From Chiua virens (taxonomy: Eukaryota; Basidiomycota; Agaricomycetes; Boletales; Boletaceae), in assembly GCA_019787685.1 (NCBI GenBank), contig JAHNUO010000020.1, positions 525,843 through 589,842 on the forward strand: DNA of 64,000 bases. The letters are read 5' to 3'. Position 1 is the stretch's first letter, and every line of letters begins with the position of its first letter. The notes below the pieces were generated by a model. The model was not told where the DNA came from, searched no databases, and saw only the letters and a list, made by a program, of their open reading frames with translations. Positions 13,137 to 25,565 of this stretch are shown here, in pieces. The position numbers and the translations under genes were made by a program.

Positions 13137-15260
13137 TCATCTCACTCCACCCTCGGGCGAGGCAGCCACGACGATGCCAACAGTAGCAACATAAGGTAAA
13201 ACGGGGGTATCAACATGTGTGGTATGGGTTGCGTTCGGCCTGGACATCGACAGTGGCACAGCAGCGGTAGCAAGGTGCGTCATCGAGGACACCGGGCTCA
13301 AATCAGCCGTCCACGAATATCGGCTGCAAAAGCTCCGCTTTTTGCGTACCCCGGCCGAGTAGGCGGCGCGCATTGCCGCGGCGGCTTCACTCCTCGAGGA
13401 GGTGGACATCGTGCGAAAGCTGGAGGAGGAGGACCGGGGACCGAGGATGAACGAGGCGGAGCCAGCGGAAGGCGCAGGGGATGCCGGCGGGGAAAGTTGG
13501 TCCGCGAAGGGAGGGTCGGGTATCGGGTCGGAGGACGAGGACGAGGAGGGGGAGGAGGGCGAATACGTGTGCCACTCCCCAGCGGGGTGTTGCTCCTCCT
13601 GATAACTTAGAACAAAGGTGGGTAACGTAAGTGGGAACGATGTGAGAAAGTCTTCCGGCGATCGAACAGGCGTTGCCGTCTTTGGAGATGGAGGCGTCAC
13701 CTCTTTCGTAGAAGTCAATTTGAGACGTCGAGCCTCCCACATAGCGAGGTTCGAGGTACACTGATCCGCGAACTTTTGCATCTCTAAAAATACAATAAGC
13801 GGTGCGTAGACAATGCGGTGTTGTTTCTGACCTGGGATGCCTTTCGCAGTAATGTCGAGCAACGGCTTCGCAAACGTGCTCACGAAGAAAATCTGCCCTC
13901 GGACTTGAGCTAGAGGAGTGTCCGAGGGTTGTATTGAAGGTGGTAATTGCCACATTCTTTCTAGTGATGCCTGACAATCCCATTCCGTCATCAGCGCGTT
14001 CGCCCAGTAATGCGACACTCCTGGTGGTCGACTCTGGCATAGAGATGATTAAAGCTACTTCAAAAACGTCGTGGGAACCTACTGGATTGCTGATGTCGGC
14101 GCACTTGATGAGCGCTTGACACAACAGCAACTTGCGATGACTTAGAGTGCAATCCTTGCCTTCCACGAGGAACCCAAAGTTCTTCATAAACTCAAAGTGA
14201 ACGCTCATATCGGTCGCAAGAACGATACCGGCGAGCGTTTTTCGGAACACTTGTCCATTCGGCCGATCAAGTAGACTGCCGAGACCGTGGTGGCGCATGA
14301 CTTGAATGAGAATTGCGTAATGCATCTGTTCCAAGGCTGATTTCCCGTCATACACTGCTGATAGGGGCGCATCTGCGTTTTTCTGAGGGCAAAGCATCAA
14401 CATGGTTTGCGGCTCCGGCAGGGTGGCAGACTGACCATAAACAGATTCGAGAACCCAGGGTGACCGACGTCATGGCCGATGGCCGCGATAAAAAGGGCAA
14501 AGAGATCCATATTTTCGAGACTGGACACGAGGCCGCCTGGCTTCTTATCTGGCCGCCACGGGTAGACATCGCGGCAAAGGAAAGAGGTGGGAGGGAGGAC
14601 ACCTGCAGCGCAGAGAAATGCCTGACATGCTTGGAGGACATCCAAAGCATGTTGGAAATTGTGATAAGAGTTTTGACCACAATACAGACGCCGAAGGTGC
14701 TTCAAGAAGATAGATATGTCACCTGTGTCATGAGAGCATGAGGTGACACATGAAACGTAACAAGCCACATGTGACACTAACTGAGAGAAACGCCTGTATC
14801 GTGCTGCATGTTTTCTATCTGAAACAAGCTCTCGAATAAAATCTGTGCGCAGAAGAGGACCTCTTCGTCCGGTAGTTTGTGAGGTTCGAAGTGCCAGCTA
14901 TCAAGACGACGAATCAACCGTCTACGAGTTTCAGGAGGGATCTCGATTGGAGAGCTACAGCAAGGAATGAGCCAGGTGGGAATATGGAGTGGGAGAGGGC
15001 ATCGTACGGATCAGTATCGTAGTGAGTGACTGTCGTCTGCGTTTGGATACACATCTCGTAGAGCAGCTCTGCGTAGCTAGAGCGGGGGCTGATGAGGGGC
15101 GGTGCGATTCATAAAAACGGACGTACCGTGTCTCTCCTTGGTGCACATTATCCCAACTACCCCAACCATGACCCAAGCCTTGGTTTTCGAGAGCGAGCGC
15201 TAAACCACCCACGTCGACGCTTCGCCGCCTGCCGTGGGCGTATTCCTCGTTATCGAGCAT
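13137..15260 (-). CDS. Class I 3',5'-cyclic nucleotide phosphodiesterase
   Basis: The minus strand starts MLDNEEYAHGRRRSVDVGG and runs through about seven exons. The PDEase I catalytic core is clear: CGQNSYHNFQHALDVLQA (first metal-binding His cluster, normally HNxxHA), then LFALFIAAIGHDVGHPGFSN (the HD pair), ATDMSVHFEF, and LIKCADISNP (second metal-binding Asp). A later exon continues YWANALMTEWDCQASLE. A long Ser/Pro-rich tail (SPSSPSSSSSSDPIPDPP onward) ends at a stop in 13137-13139. The enzyme degrades cAMP and so limits protein kinase A signalling. The fungal counterpart of this type is the high-affinity Pde2 group, but I do not assign a symbol. All core metal ligands I can locate are intact. 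Confidence 0.93.
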
Positions 15261-17958
15261 GAAAGTGGTGCAAGCTTTGAGAGAAACAGAGGGAAATGGG
15301 GAAATGGGACACGATGAGTGGATATGAAAGGGGGGATGAGGAGGTATGGACTGACTTGGCTGTTAGGATGTGATCTCGACGCTCGCGTGGTTGCTTGACA
15401 CTTCTCGGCTCTCGTGGCAGTCGCGTGGGTCCTTTTGCCTTTTAGTAACAATGCCGGCACCCGGTCCGTCTCTCCCGCACACCACCTTCTCCTCGACTCC
15501 GCCCGCGCCTCCGCTCCCCACTTACCGCAGATGGCTCATTTAAACGCTCACCGGACGCTGGTATTAACTGTCTCCGTGAAAGCGGGTGCAGAACAAGCAA
15601 TGCGTACACCTCTCGGTCACGCGAGTGCTGTGATTCGGACTTGAAACTGCCACGGAGCTGACATCCAAGTTTCGCTTGAAATACTCCGAAATGACGGTTG
15701 GTGAACGTTTTAGCATGTCAAGGCCGTGGGAAATACGCTTCATAACGATACGAGTACCCGCACAGTTCCCAGGTCGATCCTATTCTGTTTTTTTTTAAAA
15801 AATGGTGGGTCATCCCATGTTTCTCTTTCTCCATCGCTTTTCTTGAAAGGTTGCGGCACACAGTCAATTTTTTTCTGTCATTCACTTGGTCCAAACTGAT
15901 TCGAACATTGGCACGTGTTCGATGAACCGATGGTCGGACATGGTTCCCATGTGCCTGTGCCAGCACTCCGTCAAACACGTGGGTCAATATAATTGCAAGT
16001 ACTGGGGCCGCTCAATTGGACATACTCGCCGCTCCGTCGGTGATATAAGGAAGAACATATATGTTCCAACGGAACCAGTCTCTCTATGTTTTACACACAT
16101 TTCAATGCGCCGCCATCACCCTTGTCGCATCACTCATCTCGTGGTCAGTATTCCGGAAAACTCGGTCTCTCTACTGCACTGATCTCTGATAATGTTTATC
16201 CTGGGCGATTCTTACATCAATTCAGGCTAATTAGCATTGGTATGATTACCCGCATTTGCATTTACCCTTTTTGTTCTCGGACAGGCTACCCACTTGATAC
16301 GCCCCACACATCCCGTCCCTCGACTGCAATTCCTTTAGGATGCTTGCTCGACCACGATGCACGCCTTTTTTTTCGTGTTCTTGGCAAGATTCCCTTCGTG
16401 GTACATTACCTCCCACATCCCCGCTTCATCTCGTACCTTTCCTGCTAGGCAGATCATCTGGAATCACTTGTTCGTCTGCTAGGCACGGCGTAATCATCCT
16501 GGCTTTTGGCAAAGTCCGCTTCGCGATGGAAGTCTAGGACAGCCATCGCACTCATCTACTAATAGCAAACAAGAGGTAAGAGGCGTTGCACGCACACGGT
16601 CCCTCAGGCTTCACGCGACTCCGACTTCCCATGATAGGATGGTCAACGAATCTCTACCCTTGTCTCCAGGTTTCAGCTGCAGATTTCTTTCCGTTCAGCT
16701 GAATGGCGTCATGGGCGATGTATCCCACGATCATGGCCGAGGTCAGTCAACGCCAACTTTTTTTTATTTCAACCCGGAGGAGGCAAGGTTGTCGGAAGGG
16801 ACCATCTGTCGTCCCGCACCAGTTCCTTCTCATCCACGTCGAGGATAACAGGGCGCTGGAGCAGTCTCGAGTTGGGCCTATAGTTGAACGTTGACCAGTC
16901 AACCCCACCCAACCGATGAAGGCCAGATCAGCCAAGTATGCGCGCCAAGGAGAGAAACCAAGCTAGACACGCATGCCCCCATAGCACATCCTCTTATTTA
17001 ACACCAGTACACAACAACCCTACCAGGAAAATCACCGACATGCAGCGATTCCCTCGACCACATATTCTCTGGACCGACACGCGTCCATCCCCAGTGACGC
17101 GTCTGCGGCACACGCCTGTGTCGACCCAATTCCTGGCAATCCTCATACCCAACTCTGACTCCGGGAAATCACATCCAAGCGAGCAACCCTCCAGAACGTG
17201 ATTTTTGATCGCCGTGGATGTCATATTTCTGCTGCCTATGCCCATGTGCCTTGACGCTCCGACGGGCTTGTCAAGCATGGGGTTACTTAGGGAAACGCGG
17301 ACGTGGAACTAGAACGCCAGCGCGTCAAACGCGCACACAAACGAACCCGCCAACTTCGGGGCAATACGGTAGCATGCCACGTCATTGCCACCACAGAGCA
17401 TAGCACCTCGTGCCAACATTTCACATGACTTATACATAGCCCCGCCTCGTGGACAACACCTCCGTGCGCCCACAAGTCGTCAAGCAAATCTCTCTCTACG
17501 TGCATCATGAGACTGACTGACAAGGGTCGACCTATCCGCCACGTGTGGTACATCACGAGGCGGCTGTGTCTCTTTGACTTGACTTCTTCTCTGGTTTTTT
17601 CTTGCTTGTTTATCCTTCATTTCCTCCCCGCCAAGTCGCCGAGTCGCCGTCATGTCGGCGATATGGAGCCTATTCACCTAGCAATGTATGCGTTTATGGT
17701 GCCCCCCATATTCACATAATGAATGAGAAAAAAAACGAGGGGAGGGGAAGGGACATTTGTGCAGTACCCTCGCATACGAGGGGTTCTGGAATGCCCTCAT
17801 TTCGTGTACCAAAAAGAAAGAAAGAAAGAAACGTCAGTATGGTGTAAATAATATGCCATGCTGGCGGATCGGAATAGCCTCCGTGAAGGAGAGTATGCGA
17901 AGCTTGCCGCATGGCACCGAGTCATCTGGCGCGCGCTGTCCACCTACCCGATCCGTCT
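15261..17958. other. 2.7-kb gene-poor stretch
   Basis: I see no gene I can support. Plus-strand open frames at about 16086-16448 and 16639-16894 lack domain-like composition and clear splice sites. Short T runs are frequent (for example 15788-15795, 16371-16376 and 16759-16766). A four-base AAAG-type microsatellite lies at 17811-17830. The part near 15261-15540 is presumably the phosphodiesterase promoter. Confidence 0.45.
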
Positions 17959-18288
17959 CTACAGAGCAAAGTAGTCCCCGTAATCCAAAGACCCCATGGC
18001 TGTCATCATCACTCCACCCGGCCAAACGATGGGACCTAAAAGGATGTCCCGACGCGTCAAAATTGCGCCAACGAAAACAATGAGCCAACGTACCGCCCGC
18101 AGTGAATCGGCCGGCGGTGTACGCCATCCCTGATAAGAAAATGGGGGGTACATCAAGGGTGTTTCCTATCGGAGATACATTATTCAAATACACAAACGTT
18201 CTCCGAGGACGGTATGCCAGCGTGCACCTCTCGAACGAAGGTAACTAGTAGGGTCTAAAAGCGGACTCGGCGGTAGTTGGACCGCCAT
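17959..18288 (-). CDS. Candidate 57-residue microprotein, three exons
   Basis: A continuous frame can be joined from exons 18288-18228, 18129-18094 and 18035-17959. Donors are GTGCAC and GTACGT, acceptors TTATCAG and TTTTAG, and the intervening introns are about 98 and 58 bases. The peptide starts MAVQLPPSPLLDPTSYLRSR, passes AYTAGRFTAGGPIVWPGG and ends GSLDYGDYFAL before TAG. It has one short hydrophobic segment (PIVWPGGVMMTAM), possibly membrane-associated. I do not recognise the family. The frame being open across two introns, with a good start context, is the evidence. It could still be chance, or the last exons of a longer gene. Confidence 0.42.
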
Positions 18289-19634
18289 CGTGCGTCTCTG
18301 GGTCGTTGTCTGTCGTCCCGTCGTTGCTTATCTACCACGGCCCAAAACAAGGAGGAGCAACCGACCTCGGGGGAATCCTCGCGAACGCCATAGCCCCCTT
18401 GAGTCTCGAACCGAACTTCGATGGCCCTATCAACGGCGTACCTTTATAAAACCAGGGGAGACACAGGATATGACACTTCTAGCTTCCATGTGACCATCAT
18501 GATCAAAGAACCGAGAAGGGTGGAACCGAGGACAAGGACAGAGAACAAGGGCGAAAAATGAGGAACGAAAACAAGAACGAACCTGACGACAGCGTCATCG
18601 ATCACCGTCACCGTCACCCACCTTCATCTCCTACCCTCTCATATCCACACGACCACACGCCGACGCGCGCGTCGTGATGGAAGGTGACCAAGATCAGAAC
18701 GTTAAGAATGCCATAATAATAAATAACAATATACCCGGAATCCACCGCGCACGTCCTAGACTCCTAGGAGAAGAAACGCGCGTTTTCATCCGCACTCGAA
18801 CCCCTTTAATCTTGGCAACGGCGGCTGGAGCATCATCATCCTGCTGCGAAGTGAATCATCGCGATGATAATACCCCGTTCTTTGTTCCGCGTCCAGTACG
18901 GATTGGACATGACATGTAATGCACGGCGGACTCATATCGGCGGCGAAGTAGTCGTGTAATGTGGGTCAAGTTCAAGTGTGGTACTTACGGGGCAACTGAT
19001 GTTGTTGACGTAACAATGCTGACATAATTATACTGAATGCCTTAGGAAAACACACGTCCGATGCGATGCGAAATGAGGTCTGGGCCCAGGCTTAGGGCAT
19101 TTCGCGAACTCGGCATGCGGCGACGAGCGACCGGGCGACAAGCAGCCTGAGACGGTAGCCTGAGAGCAGTGCGTGATGGTATGCAAGATGTGACATGATG
19201 CAGTATGTAATGTATGTATGATGTATGATCTGCTGTATTCTACATGCGTTCCAACCCGTCGAGCAAGCGGTCGTCGTCCATAAATGAAGGGTACCCAAGA
19301 AAACCGAATAAGACGTCAAGACGATTGGTTGCGAGGCAGAAACGTGCCTCGATACGTGCCCTGAGAGCTTTAGAATAGCACGAGAAAAAAAAGGTGGTGA
19401 GTTGATACACAGTGCGGCTCTCGCGAAAAGGCTTCGGACAAGTATACGAGTGACGAGGCTCACGGGTTGTGGTGCAAGTCTATATCATGAAGGGATGCTG
19501 GTGATTTGTTGTACTTGACCATCGACGGGCCATCGTTGAGATGGAGGGAAGGTTGTCGATGGAAGTAGCGCAGCTACTTGGCATGGGAAGTGTATATGGA
19601 GAAGCATACTATACAAGATGATAATCAATAGAAG
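18289..19634. other. 1.3-kb stretch without a supported gene
   Basis: This probably holds the promoter of the microprotein candidate and the 3' flank of the next minus-strand gene. ATGTATG-like short repeats lie at about 19195-19235. The open frames here do not look like proteins. Confidence 0.45.
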
Positions 19635-20792
19635 TTATCCGAGGATCGAAAACGAGCTTACGTCTGACGAAGCATTTTCCAAGGGGGTTCTACGAGGTGA
19701 TACGGCAGACGGGGACGGGGAGTGCAGGGACGGATGGGGACTGTATGGCCGTAGCGAAGGCAATGAATAAGACGCCGGAGAATCATTTCCGAGCCAACCC
19801 GCATGGGAGGGGGTCGCGTAATGCAAGGGCGGTTCGCTACATTCGGTCCAGCTGCCGGAATCGTCGAAATCACCGTCGAGCTTATTGGTGAAAGGGAGGG
19901 GGTGTACGGGATCACTGGCTGCGCGTTCGTAGCCTGGCAAGTCGAGCTGGAATTCGAACATCTGTGGTTCATCCTCCAATGGACCAGCTTCCTCGCCTGT
20001 CCAGGTAGTGGTAGGCTGACCTCCGCTTTCATGCATCGAGAAAGGATTGAGACGGAATACGCCCATCATCTTACGCATGGCCTTGCTGGCCTGGGTTGCG
20101 CGGAGAGGGACCTCTGTTGGGGGAGCGAGAGAGCTACTGGCCTGGGCAGCGGGAGTCGGGGCAGAGAATTCCATGACGAAGCAGTCGGAGGGAACGGCGT
20201 CCTCGGGTTCGACTTTTACTGGGGCCACGCTGGCAGAGGAAACGATGGAAGAAGCGCGTGCGGAAGGGGACGTGGCCACACTGCTTGCAGGGTGTTCGGA
20301 GTTTGATGCCGGTTCCGGATCATCGATAGTGTAGAGCCCATCGCCCCATGGATGGGAATCAAATTTTGGATCTGGGGCCATAGAGGACAAGCCATTTTGA
20401 GCAGGACGGGAGGCGGATGGAACAGGGGATAAAGAGGAAGGGTGAGAAGGGTGAATGCTGGGGACAAGGGGACGGGATGAGGATGGAGGGAAATCGGAGT
20501 GGTGAAAGTACGTAAAGGCAGGAGAGTGACGGTAACTTGAAGGTAGGGCAACGTACGGCGGGGGCGATGGCGGGGGCGGGGAGGAATAGGTGGCGGTGTT
20601 CCAAGGGGAGTAGTGGGAGGTGTTCCAGGAAGGAATCTGCTGGTGAAAGGAGGCGTTGTCGTCTGGGGATGTTCTGTTGGAATAAGACCACGACGAAGGG
20701 GAAGAAATGAGGTGATCATGGGAGGAGTAGGAAGGCCTCTCGCTGGGTTGGAAACGACGCTCGGCAAAGATTGGGAAGTGATCCAGAGACAT
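19635..20792 (-). CDS. Ser/Pro-rich unknown protein, single exon
   Basis: A long uninterrupted frame starts at MSLDHFPIFAERRFQPSERP and ends SSDVSSFSILG before TAA at 19635-19637, about 385 residues. An upstream in-frame Met at 20868-20870 exists, but the extra residues look like untranslated leader. Most of the protein is disordered, rich in Ser, Pro and aromatic residues. The only compact segment is near the middle: AMRKMMGVFRLNPFSMHESG, followed by GEEAGPLEDEPQMFEFQL. I have the impression that similar segments occur in uncharacterised Agaricomycete proteins, some with zinc fingers, but no zinc finger is visible here. A regulatory role is only a guess. Confidence 0.75.
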   Translation of the reverse strand: MSLDHFPIFAERRFQPSERPSYSSHDHLISSPSSWSYSNRTSPDDNASFHQQIPSWNTSHYSPWNTATYSSPPPPSPPPYVALPSSYRHSPAFTYFHHSDFPPSSSRPLVPSIHPSHPSSLSPVPSASRPAQNGLSSMAPDPKFDSHPWGDGLYTIDDPEPASNSEHPASSVATSPSARASSIVSSASVAPVKVEPEDAVPSDCFVMEFSAPTPAAQASSSLAPPTEVPLRATQASKAMRKMMGVFRLNPFSMHESGGQPTTTWTGEEAGPLEDEPQMFEFQLDLPGYERAASDPVHPLPFTNKLDGDFDDSGSWTECSEPPLHYATPSHAGWLGNDSPASYSLPSLRPYSPHPSLHSPSPSAVSPRRTPLENASSDVSSFSILG

Positions 20793-21488
20793 GATCAGAG
20801 AGATGGGAAGGGAGGAGGGGGGATGGACGGGGACGGGGGAGAGGAAGCGAAGGACTTTTAAAGATGGCATTCGAGGATCAGAGATGCAGCCATTTCAAGG
20901 GCATAGTACAGAGATCTAAGAGAACCCAATCTTAGCCCTTACCGTCACATTTTTTATTTTTCGATATAATAAACATCTATTTCCTCGACAACCACCCCGA
21001 CAGCATCGTGTTTCCCTTTTTTGGTATGCTTCTTGAAAGGATTCGCCATCGACCGGAATATTGCCTTTTATGGACACTCATCCGAACACTGTCCACCTCA
21101 TCGACTGGCCCAGCTAGACAGACATCTGCGGAGGTGTGCAGCAGCCTTGCGTGATGCACATCCTGATGTCGTCGAGTCTAGCCCTAGCTCGAGCCCGTCA
21201 GACCCGTCTACAGCCCTTGCTGCATGCATGAGCCCGCCTCAGTGCACTTGCACGAGCATTTGCGAGCATGCCCCCGATCGGTCCGCGCAACCCCCTCGTA
21301 TGTATTTTTATTAGCTGTTCTATCTTTGGCCAGACTCACATGTTGTCTCCTTGTTCCTCTCCGCCTTCTTTCTTGGTTCAGCATATATCACTGCGATAAT
21401 CCTCGTATTCACGTGTCACTCCCTCGCATCCTGCAGAGAGTCTGGATAGTTTGTCGGACATTAAACTACAATAGTTGCACTTTCCATC
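20793..21488. other. Divergent intergenic region
   Basis: About 0.7 kb separates the start of the Ser/Pro-rich gene from a possible plus-strand gene. The part nearest the minus-strand start is purine-rich on the plus strand. No gene is supported. Confidence 0.4.
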
Positions 21489-22267
21489 ATGTCTTCTCTC
21501 CCAGATCTTACCATGCGTCGGCCTCATCTCCCTGTTCCGGATCTTCGGTCCTACTCAGACTTATCCACTCTCTCCTTCTTTCAACTCGCCACTCTCAACC
21601 TCTCAGTGCGGCATAGGGCATTCCACTCCCATCATCCATTCCGTATCCATTCTGATCCGCCGAACCGGTCGCAACGCGCATTTCATTCGGCCGACGTCTT
21701 TTTCCCGGTCTCCCGGCTTACGCTACCTTGTCACTCGTCCCCGGTACGTCTCCCATGTGCTCCCTCAGATTCGCTTTTCGCACTCCCCCTTTCAGATCTT
21801 CTTCGATTATGCCCCACCTCCACATGCTCCACTCCGCTCCCAATCGTATCAGACAGCCTACACGATCCAGCACATCCACTCTTATCAATCCTTCCTCTGT
21901 CTACTAAATCACGCCATAGAAATAAAACAGCGGAGTTTGATACACGTCCCACCGCCCAGATCAAGTCCTCGCTGATCATCCCGACCGCTCCGACTCCGTC
22001 CACATCGCAAGACATCCATGTGGTACGCGTCGCAGGCGTGAATCTTCCGCGGACATCCAGGTAGATCTCCTTGAGATCACCAAGTCGTCCCGGCAGTCGA
22101 TGAGAGCCCCACGATCCCTGACTCAAAAAGTAAGTCTAACACACAAAATCCCTCATTTAGCGTGTCCTCGCAACTTGCCAGACGCTAGCGACAGGTACAT
22201 CGAATCTCATTTTTTTCCACCCCCTTTCCTCCACAGACCCGTACGCGATCGAGTTCCTGTTGCCATA
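21489..22267 (+). CDS. Possible multi-exon gene of unknown function
   Basis: A start MSSLPDLTMRRPHLPVPDLR at 21489 opens a long frame. At the 3' end, three exons can be joined in frame: VDLLEITKSSRQSMRAP...LTQK, then RVLATCQTLATD (22172-22205), then PYAIEFLLP with TAA near 22265. Consensus GTAAGT and GTACAT donors and polypyrimidine acceptors separate the last three. How the middle is spliced is unclear: the frame is open but low in complexity, and a short 38-base intron would be needed around 22024-22061. Two overlapping frames are open as well. I do not recognise the protein. It converges with the minus-strand gene ending at 22415. Confidence 0.3.
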
Positions 22268-22414
22268 AGACGGAAAGCCACGCTCACGTATCTTCGCCTC
22301 GCCGTAGATTGGGTCGATGGCCTCCCCGTGGCCTCATCTGCTTGACCGTGCCATTCTTACCCAAGGAAATCCACGTGCCATTTGCGATAGAGAGAATCTC
22401 AGCGGATTACGACC

Positions 22415-22761
22415 TTATCTCCCCTCCCGGTATGACGCAAGAATATCCTCGAACTCAAGTTCATCGGTGGCCGCAAGTCTCGCATCGTACGACGAGCCAG
22501 AGTCAAACTTCTTTGCGAACTCCAGACACGCCGCGGGAGTAATAAACCTGTCTCGGAACACGCATCCAAGTACCTTCGATGTCCCGTCACTTCGGCGCGC
22601 TTTCTCAGGCTGGCGTGATAACGAGTGCACATTCTGGGGGGTTAGATTTCCTTCAAGTGTTTATAACGCATTTTTCCGTACATGCTTGAGATCCACCACA
22701 AAGTGTCTGATATATTTACCTGACTCGTTTTGGATCCGCGGACGACCACAAAAAGGTGCAT
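22415..22761 (-). CDS. Candidate 86-residue unknown protein, two exons
   Basis: Exon 1 (22761-22720) reads MHLFVVVRGSKTSQ and ends at a GTAAAT donor. Exon 2 (22633-22415) follows a CCCCCAG acceptor and reads NVHSLSRQPEKARRSDG, then VLGCVFRDRFITPAACLEF, and ends EFEDILASYREGR before the stop. The frame is continuous and the composition looks like a folded, charged protein. There is no recognised motif. Further 5' exons upstream of the ATG are possible. Confidence 0.42.
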
Positions 22762-23319
22762 CTTAGATCGGAGTTTCAGGTCAATTATGCCAAGTTAGCT
22801 TAGCTCCTGTACGCACTATCCATTGGGGCCAGGCGACGATCATTGTCATATCCGCAACAACGGTACGGGTAACGTTATTCGCTCCACAAGTCATGAATCG
22901 GACCTCTGCCAATGGAATGCACAAAGGAAATTAAATGTTGTTCGGCCGTTAGCGCCTCAAGCATCGGTTCCACCACCATCATTAAGTAAAACGCATCGCA
23001 GGAACGCGACTTGCAGTTCCGAGTCGGCTCAGAGTTGTCATCCCTCACGTTACTGTCAGCGATGCTCGGATATTGAATTGGAGAGGGCCGATGACCAAAT
23101 CAGACTTATTTTCGGTCGGAGATTAGTATCACGGAGGTTGATTTGAAACCCCGTCATGGTGACACCAACGATCGCGATGTACTCACCCTGGGTACGACAT
23201 TCATGTGCGCACGGTGGCATCTCCACAATGTAAGAACAAGCCAGCTTAGACCGGGTACCTGCAGCGTTTCCAGATAGCACACACCAGACGCCACGAAACT
23301 AGACCTGACCAAGACGACC
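22762..23319. other. Intergenic, nothing recognised
   Basis: This lies between the small unknown gene and the start of duplicated block A. No coding frame or repeat is supported. Confidence 0.4.
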
Positions 23320-25000
23320 ACGGGGTGGAGGGCCCTGGAGGGACCCGAAGTCGCGGGCGATCAGAGCCTGTTTTCTTGCCGCGATTACGAAGATTCAGAG
23401 ACGCATCGAAACGTGGCTGAAATCCAAAAAAAAAAGGTTTGAAACAGGCCGCGTCATGCGTGCAGTACTTACATACTTACCCCTTCACGTTACCCTCCGT
23501 GCGCGGGGATCTCACGTAGGTCGTTCAAACGTCGCGGACACCCTGAAACCCCGCGCAGAGTCCTCCCTAGGGTCGCGTCCTTGGGCCTGCTGCAGGACGA
23601 CAAACAAAAAGGAGGCGATCGTGCGGATGAGAATACATGAATTTCAAATGGTCTATGCTATGAGTACGTACAAATCAGCGTCAGATCAGTACCTTGTTGT
23701 TGATCGCGATCTCCGTTTTCCAAGTACTTTTTGCATGTAATCAGGTGTATATTGGTAAGCGCAAAAAAAAGGGCAAGATAAACCCTCACTATCAGTCATA
23801 GTAATTTATCCAAAGAAAAGAAAACCAAGAACAATTCAATGATCGCGCTCGGATCGGACGTGATTCAAGTGCTGTGGATGCGTGGAGCCGAGGATCGACA
23901 CGTGTATATTTCTTAGTAAGTGAACTCTGAAGATACAAAAACAATTATCTTGATAGTTTCCTTCCCGGAAAAAACCATTATAAATGAGGGATGATTGCCC
24001 TCTATCATCCATGGTGCAGACCGGACACGGAACGGATACGTATCAATGCAGGTCCGATAAATTCGAACCTGACCCCCTTCTCATTTCTTGTTTCTACAGA
24101 TTCACAGAATCATAGATACGTGTCCTTTTCCGACGGAACAGATTTCCAAGCAATGTTCCAGAGTCTGAGCTCCATTTATGTAAAGTCCCGAACGTCATTT
24201 TGCCTCCAGCCCAGACATATTCGAGACTTTACCTCTCGCTTCATCCCCTGTCACGCAACTTGAAAGATCCATTGAATTGGTTCATACAGATCCCCGTTCC
24301 ACGTTGCATCGTTCAGGAAGTGAGCAACGACAATGGTTAATGTGAAACTCGGCTGCGGTGGAGGCTCGCAAGTCAACATCTCCACGGGCGCCCAACCTGA
24401 AGCTCCGCTCCTGTCATGGATTCATCTACGCCCTCCATTATTTGTCGTACGGCAGGACGCATGATCCACATCTACGCATGTTCACACCTCATATGTCATC
24501 TTCGCTTGCCCAGATCTAGTCAACGTCGACCGCGACGTTCGCTCGTCCTTTGAAACTCACACTACTCTGTAGCGAAAAGAATGGCCACGAGCACTATCCG
24601 ACGATCATGTGAGTCGACTTGTTGATTTTATTTTTCGGAGATGGCCGCGAGGCACCGGAGCGAACCACCTTGTGCTTCATCCCCGCGCTCATATGACCCA
24701 TCGTTTATGGATAAGTGGGGATGAGACGTAAAACGGCGTGCTCAGATAACTCATTCGCACACGATAGCCTCGCAGGTGAACGTTAACCTTTGGTCAGGCG
24801 GAAGCGCCTGAATCCAGAGCGCCAAGAGATCACCTCACAGCCTCGTCGTGAAATGAACTTGGACCGTGCACAAGCCATGCTTCTATCTGAAATACTGCAA
24901 TACATTGGGGGCATGTGACTCGCCGAAGACGCCGATGGACATGAATATCTTATACAAGCAAGTTCGCGTCGCTTAGTCGACCTGTCCACCATCGACACAT
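23320..25000 (+). repeat. Duplicated block A (non-coding), first copy
   Basis: This stretch is homologous, with many substitutions and indels, to block A' at about 45340-46840 in the same orientation. Anchors include the start GGTTTGAAA near 23440 and 45446; ACCGGACACGGAA at 24020 and 45890; TGTGAAACTCGGCTG against CATGAAACTCGGCTC near 24340 and 46230; and ATGAACTTGGACTG-like words near 24850 and 46680. Open frames are not shared between the copies, so it is unlikely to code. Homology stops at about 25000, at the edge of the accessory insertion. Confidence 0.75.
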
Positions 25001-25565
25001 ACCCTTTCGAGTCGTTAGCTGTGCCACATCCACATCAGGAGAATCTAAAGTCCCCGGTATTAGGGTCAACGAATGTATCAGCCCGATATACATTCCTAAG
25101 GGACGATAAGTCCCTTACTAGGGTATTCCATACCCTTTATAGACGGGAGATGTCTGGGCAGTTAGAAAAATTAATACATCATTAGCTATCTGGTTTACGG
25201 AACAATGTAACACTATTATGGTTTTTCCGTGCAGTTTGTAAGACTGATGTCGTTTGTTCACAGACAGGAGCGCTGGCGGCATCTGTATCCTACGCAGTAA
25301 TGAGTGCCGTTGAAATATCTGTTGTCCCACTCTGGTATACATTCAGAAACTACGTCATCCGTGGCATGACTGCATTAGTCTGCATAGTGCTATCTAACTG
25401 ACATTGTTGGGGGAGCCGCAACTACCTAGCCTGCTTTGATCGGTATTGTAGCCAGTACCTCGTCTGTAATCTGTAGGACGATTTTGTCATGTATGTCGTC
25501 CGCCGTGTGCGCTTCGCATCATTATCATATTAGCTGGTTGGTCCGAGTTGCCATAGCATAGTAAT
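25001..25565. other. 3' flank of the Plavaka element, termini not identified
   Basis: About 560 bases lie between the end of block A and the transposase stop codon. The element's left end should be here. I looked for CACTA-type termini paired with 30.5-31.0 kb and found none convincing. Confidence 0.35.

Noticed and set aside
19635..20306. Plus-strand open frames opposite the Ser/Pro-rich gene (19803-20306 and others)
   Set aside because: They are antisense shadows of a GC-rich single-exon gene.
21731..22126. Minus-strand 131-codon open frame opposite the 21.5-22.3 kb gene
   Set aside because: It mirrors low-complexity plus-strand sequence, has no motif, and the plus-strand 3' exons have better splice sites.
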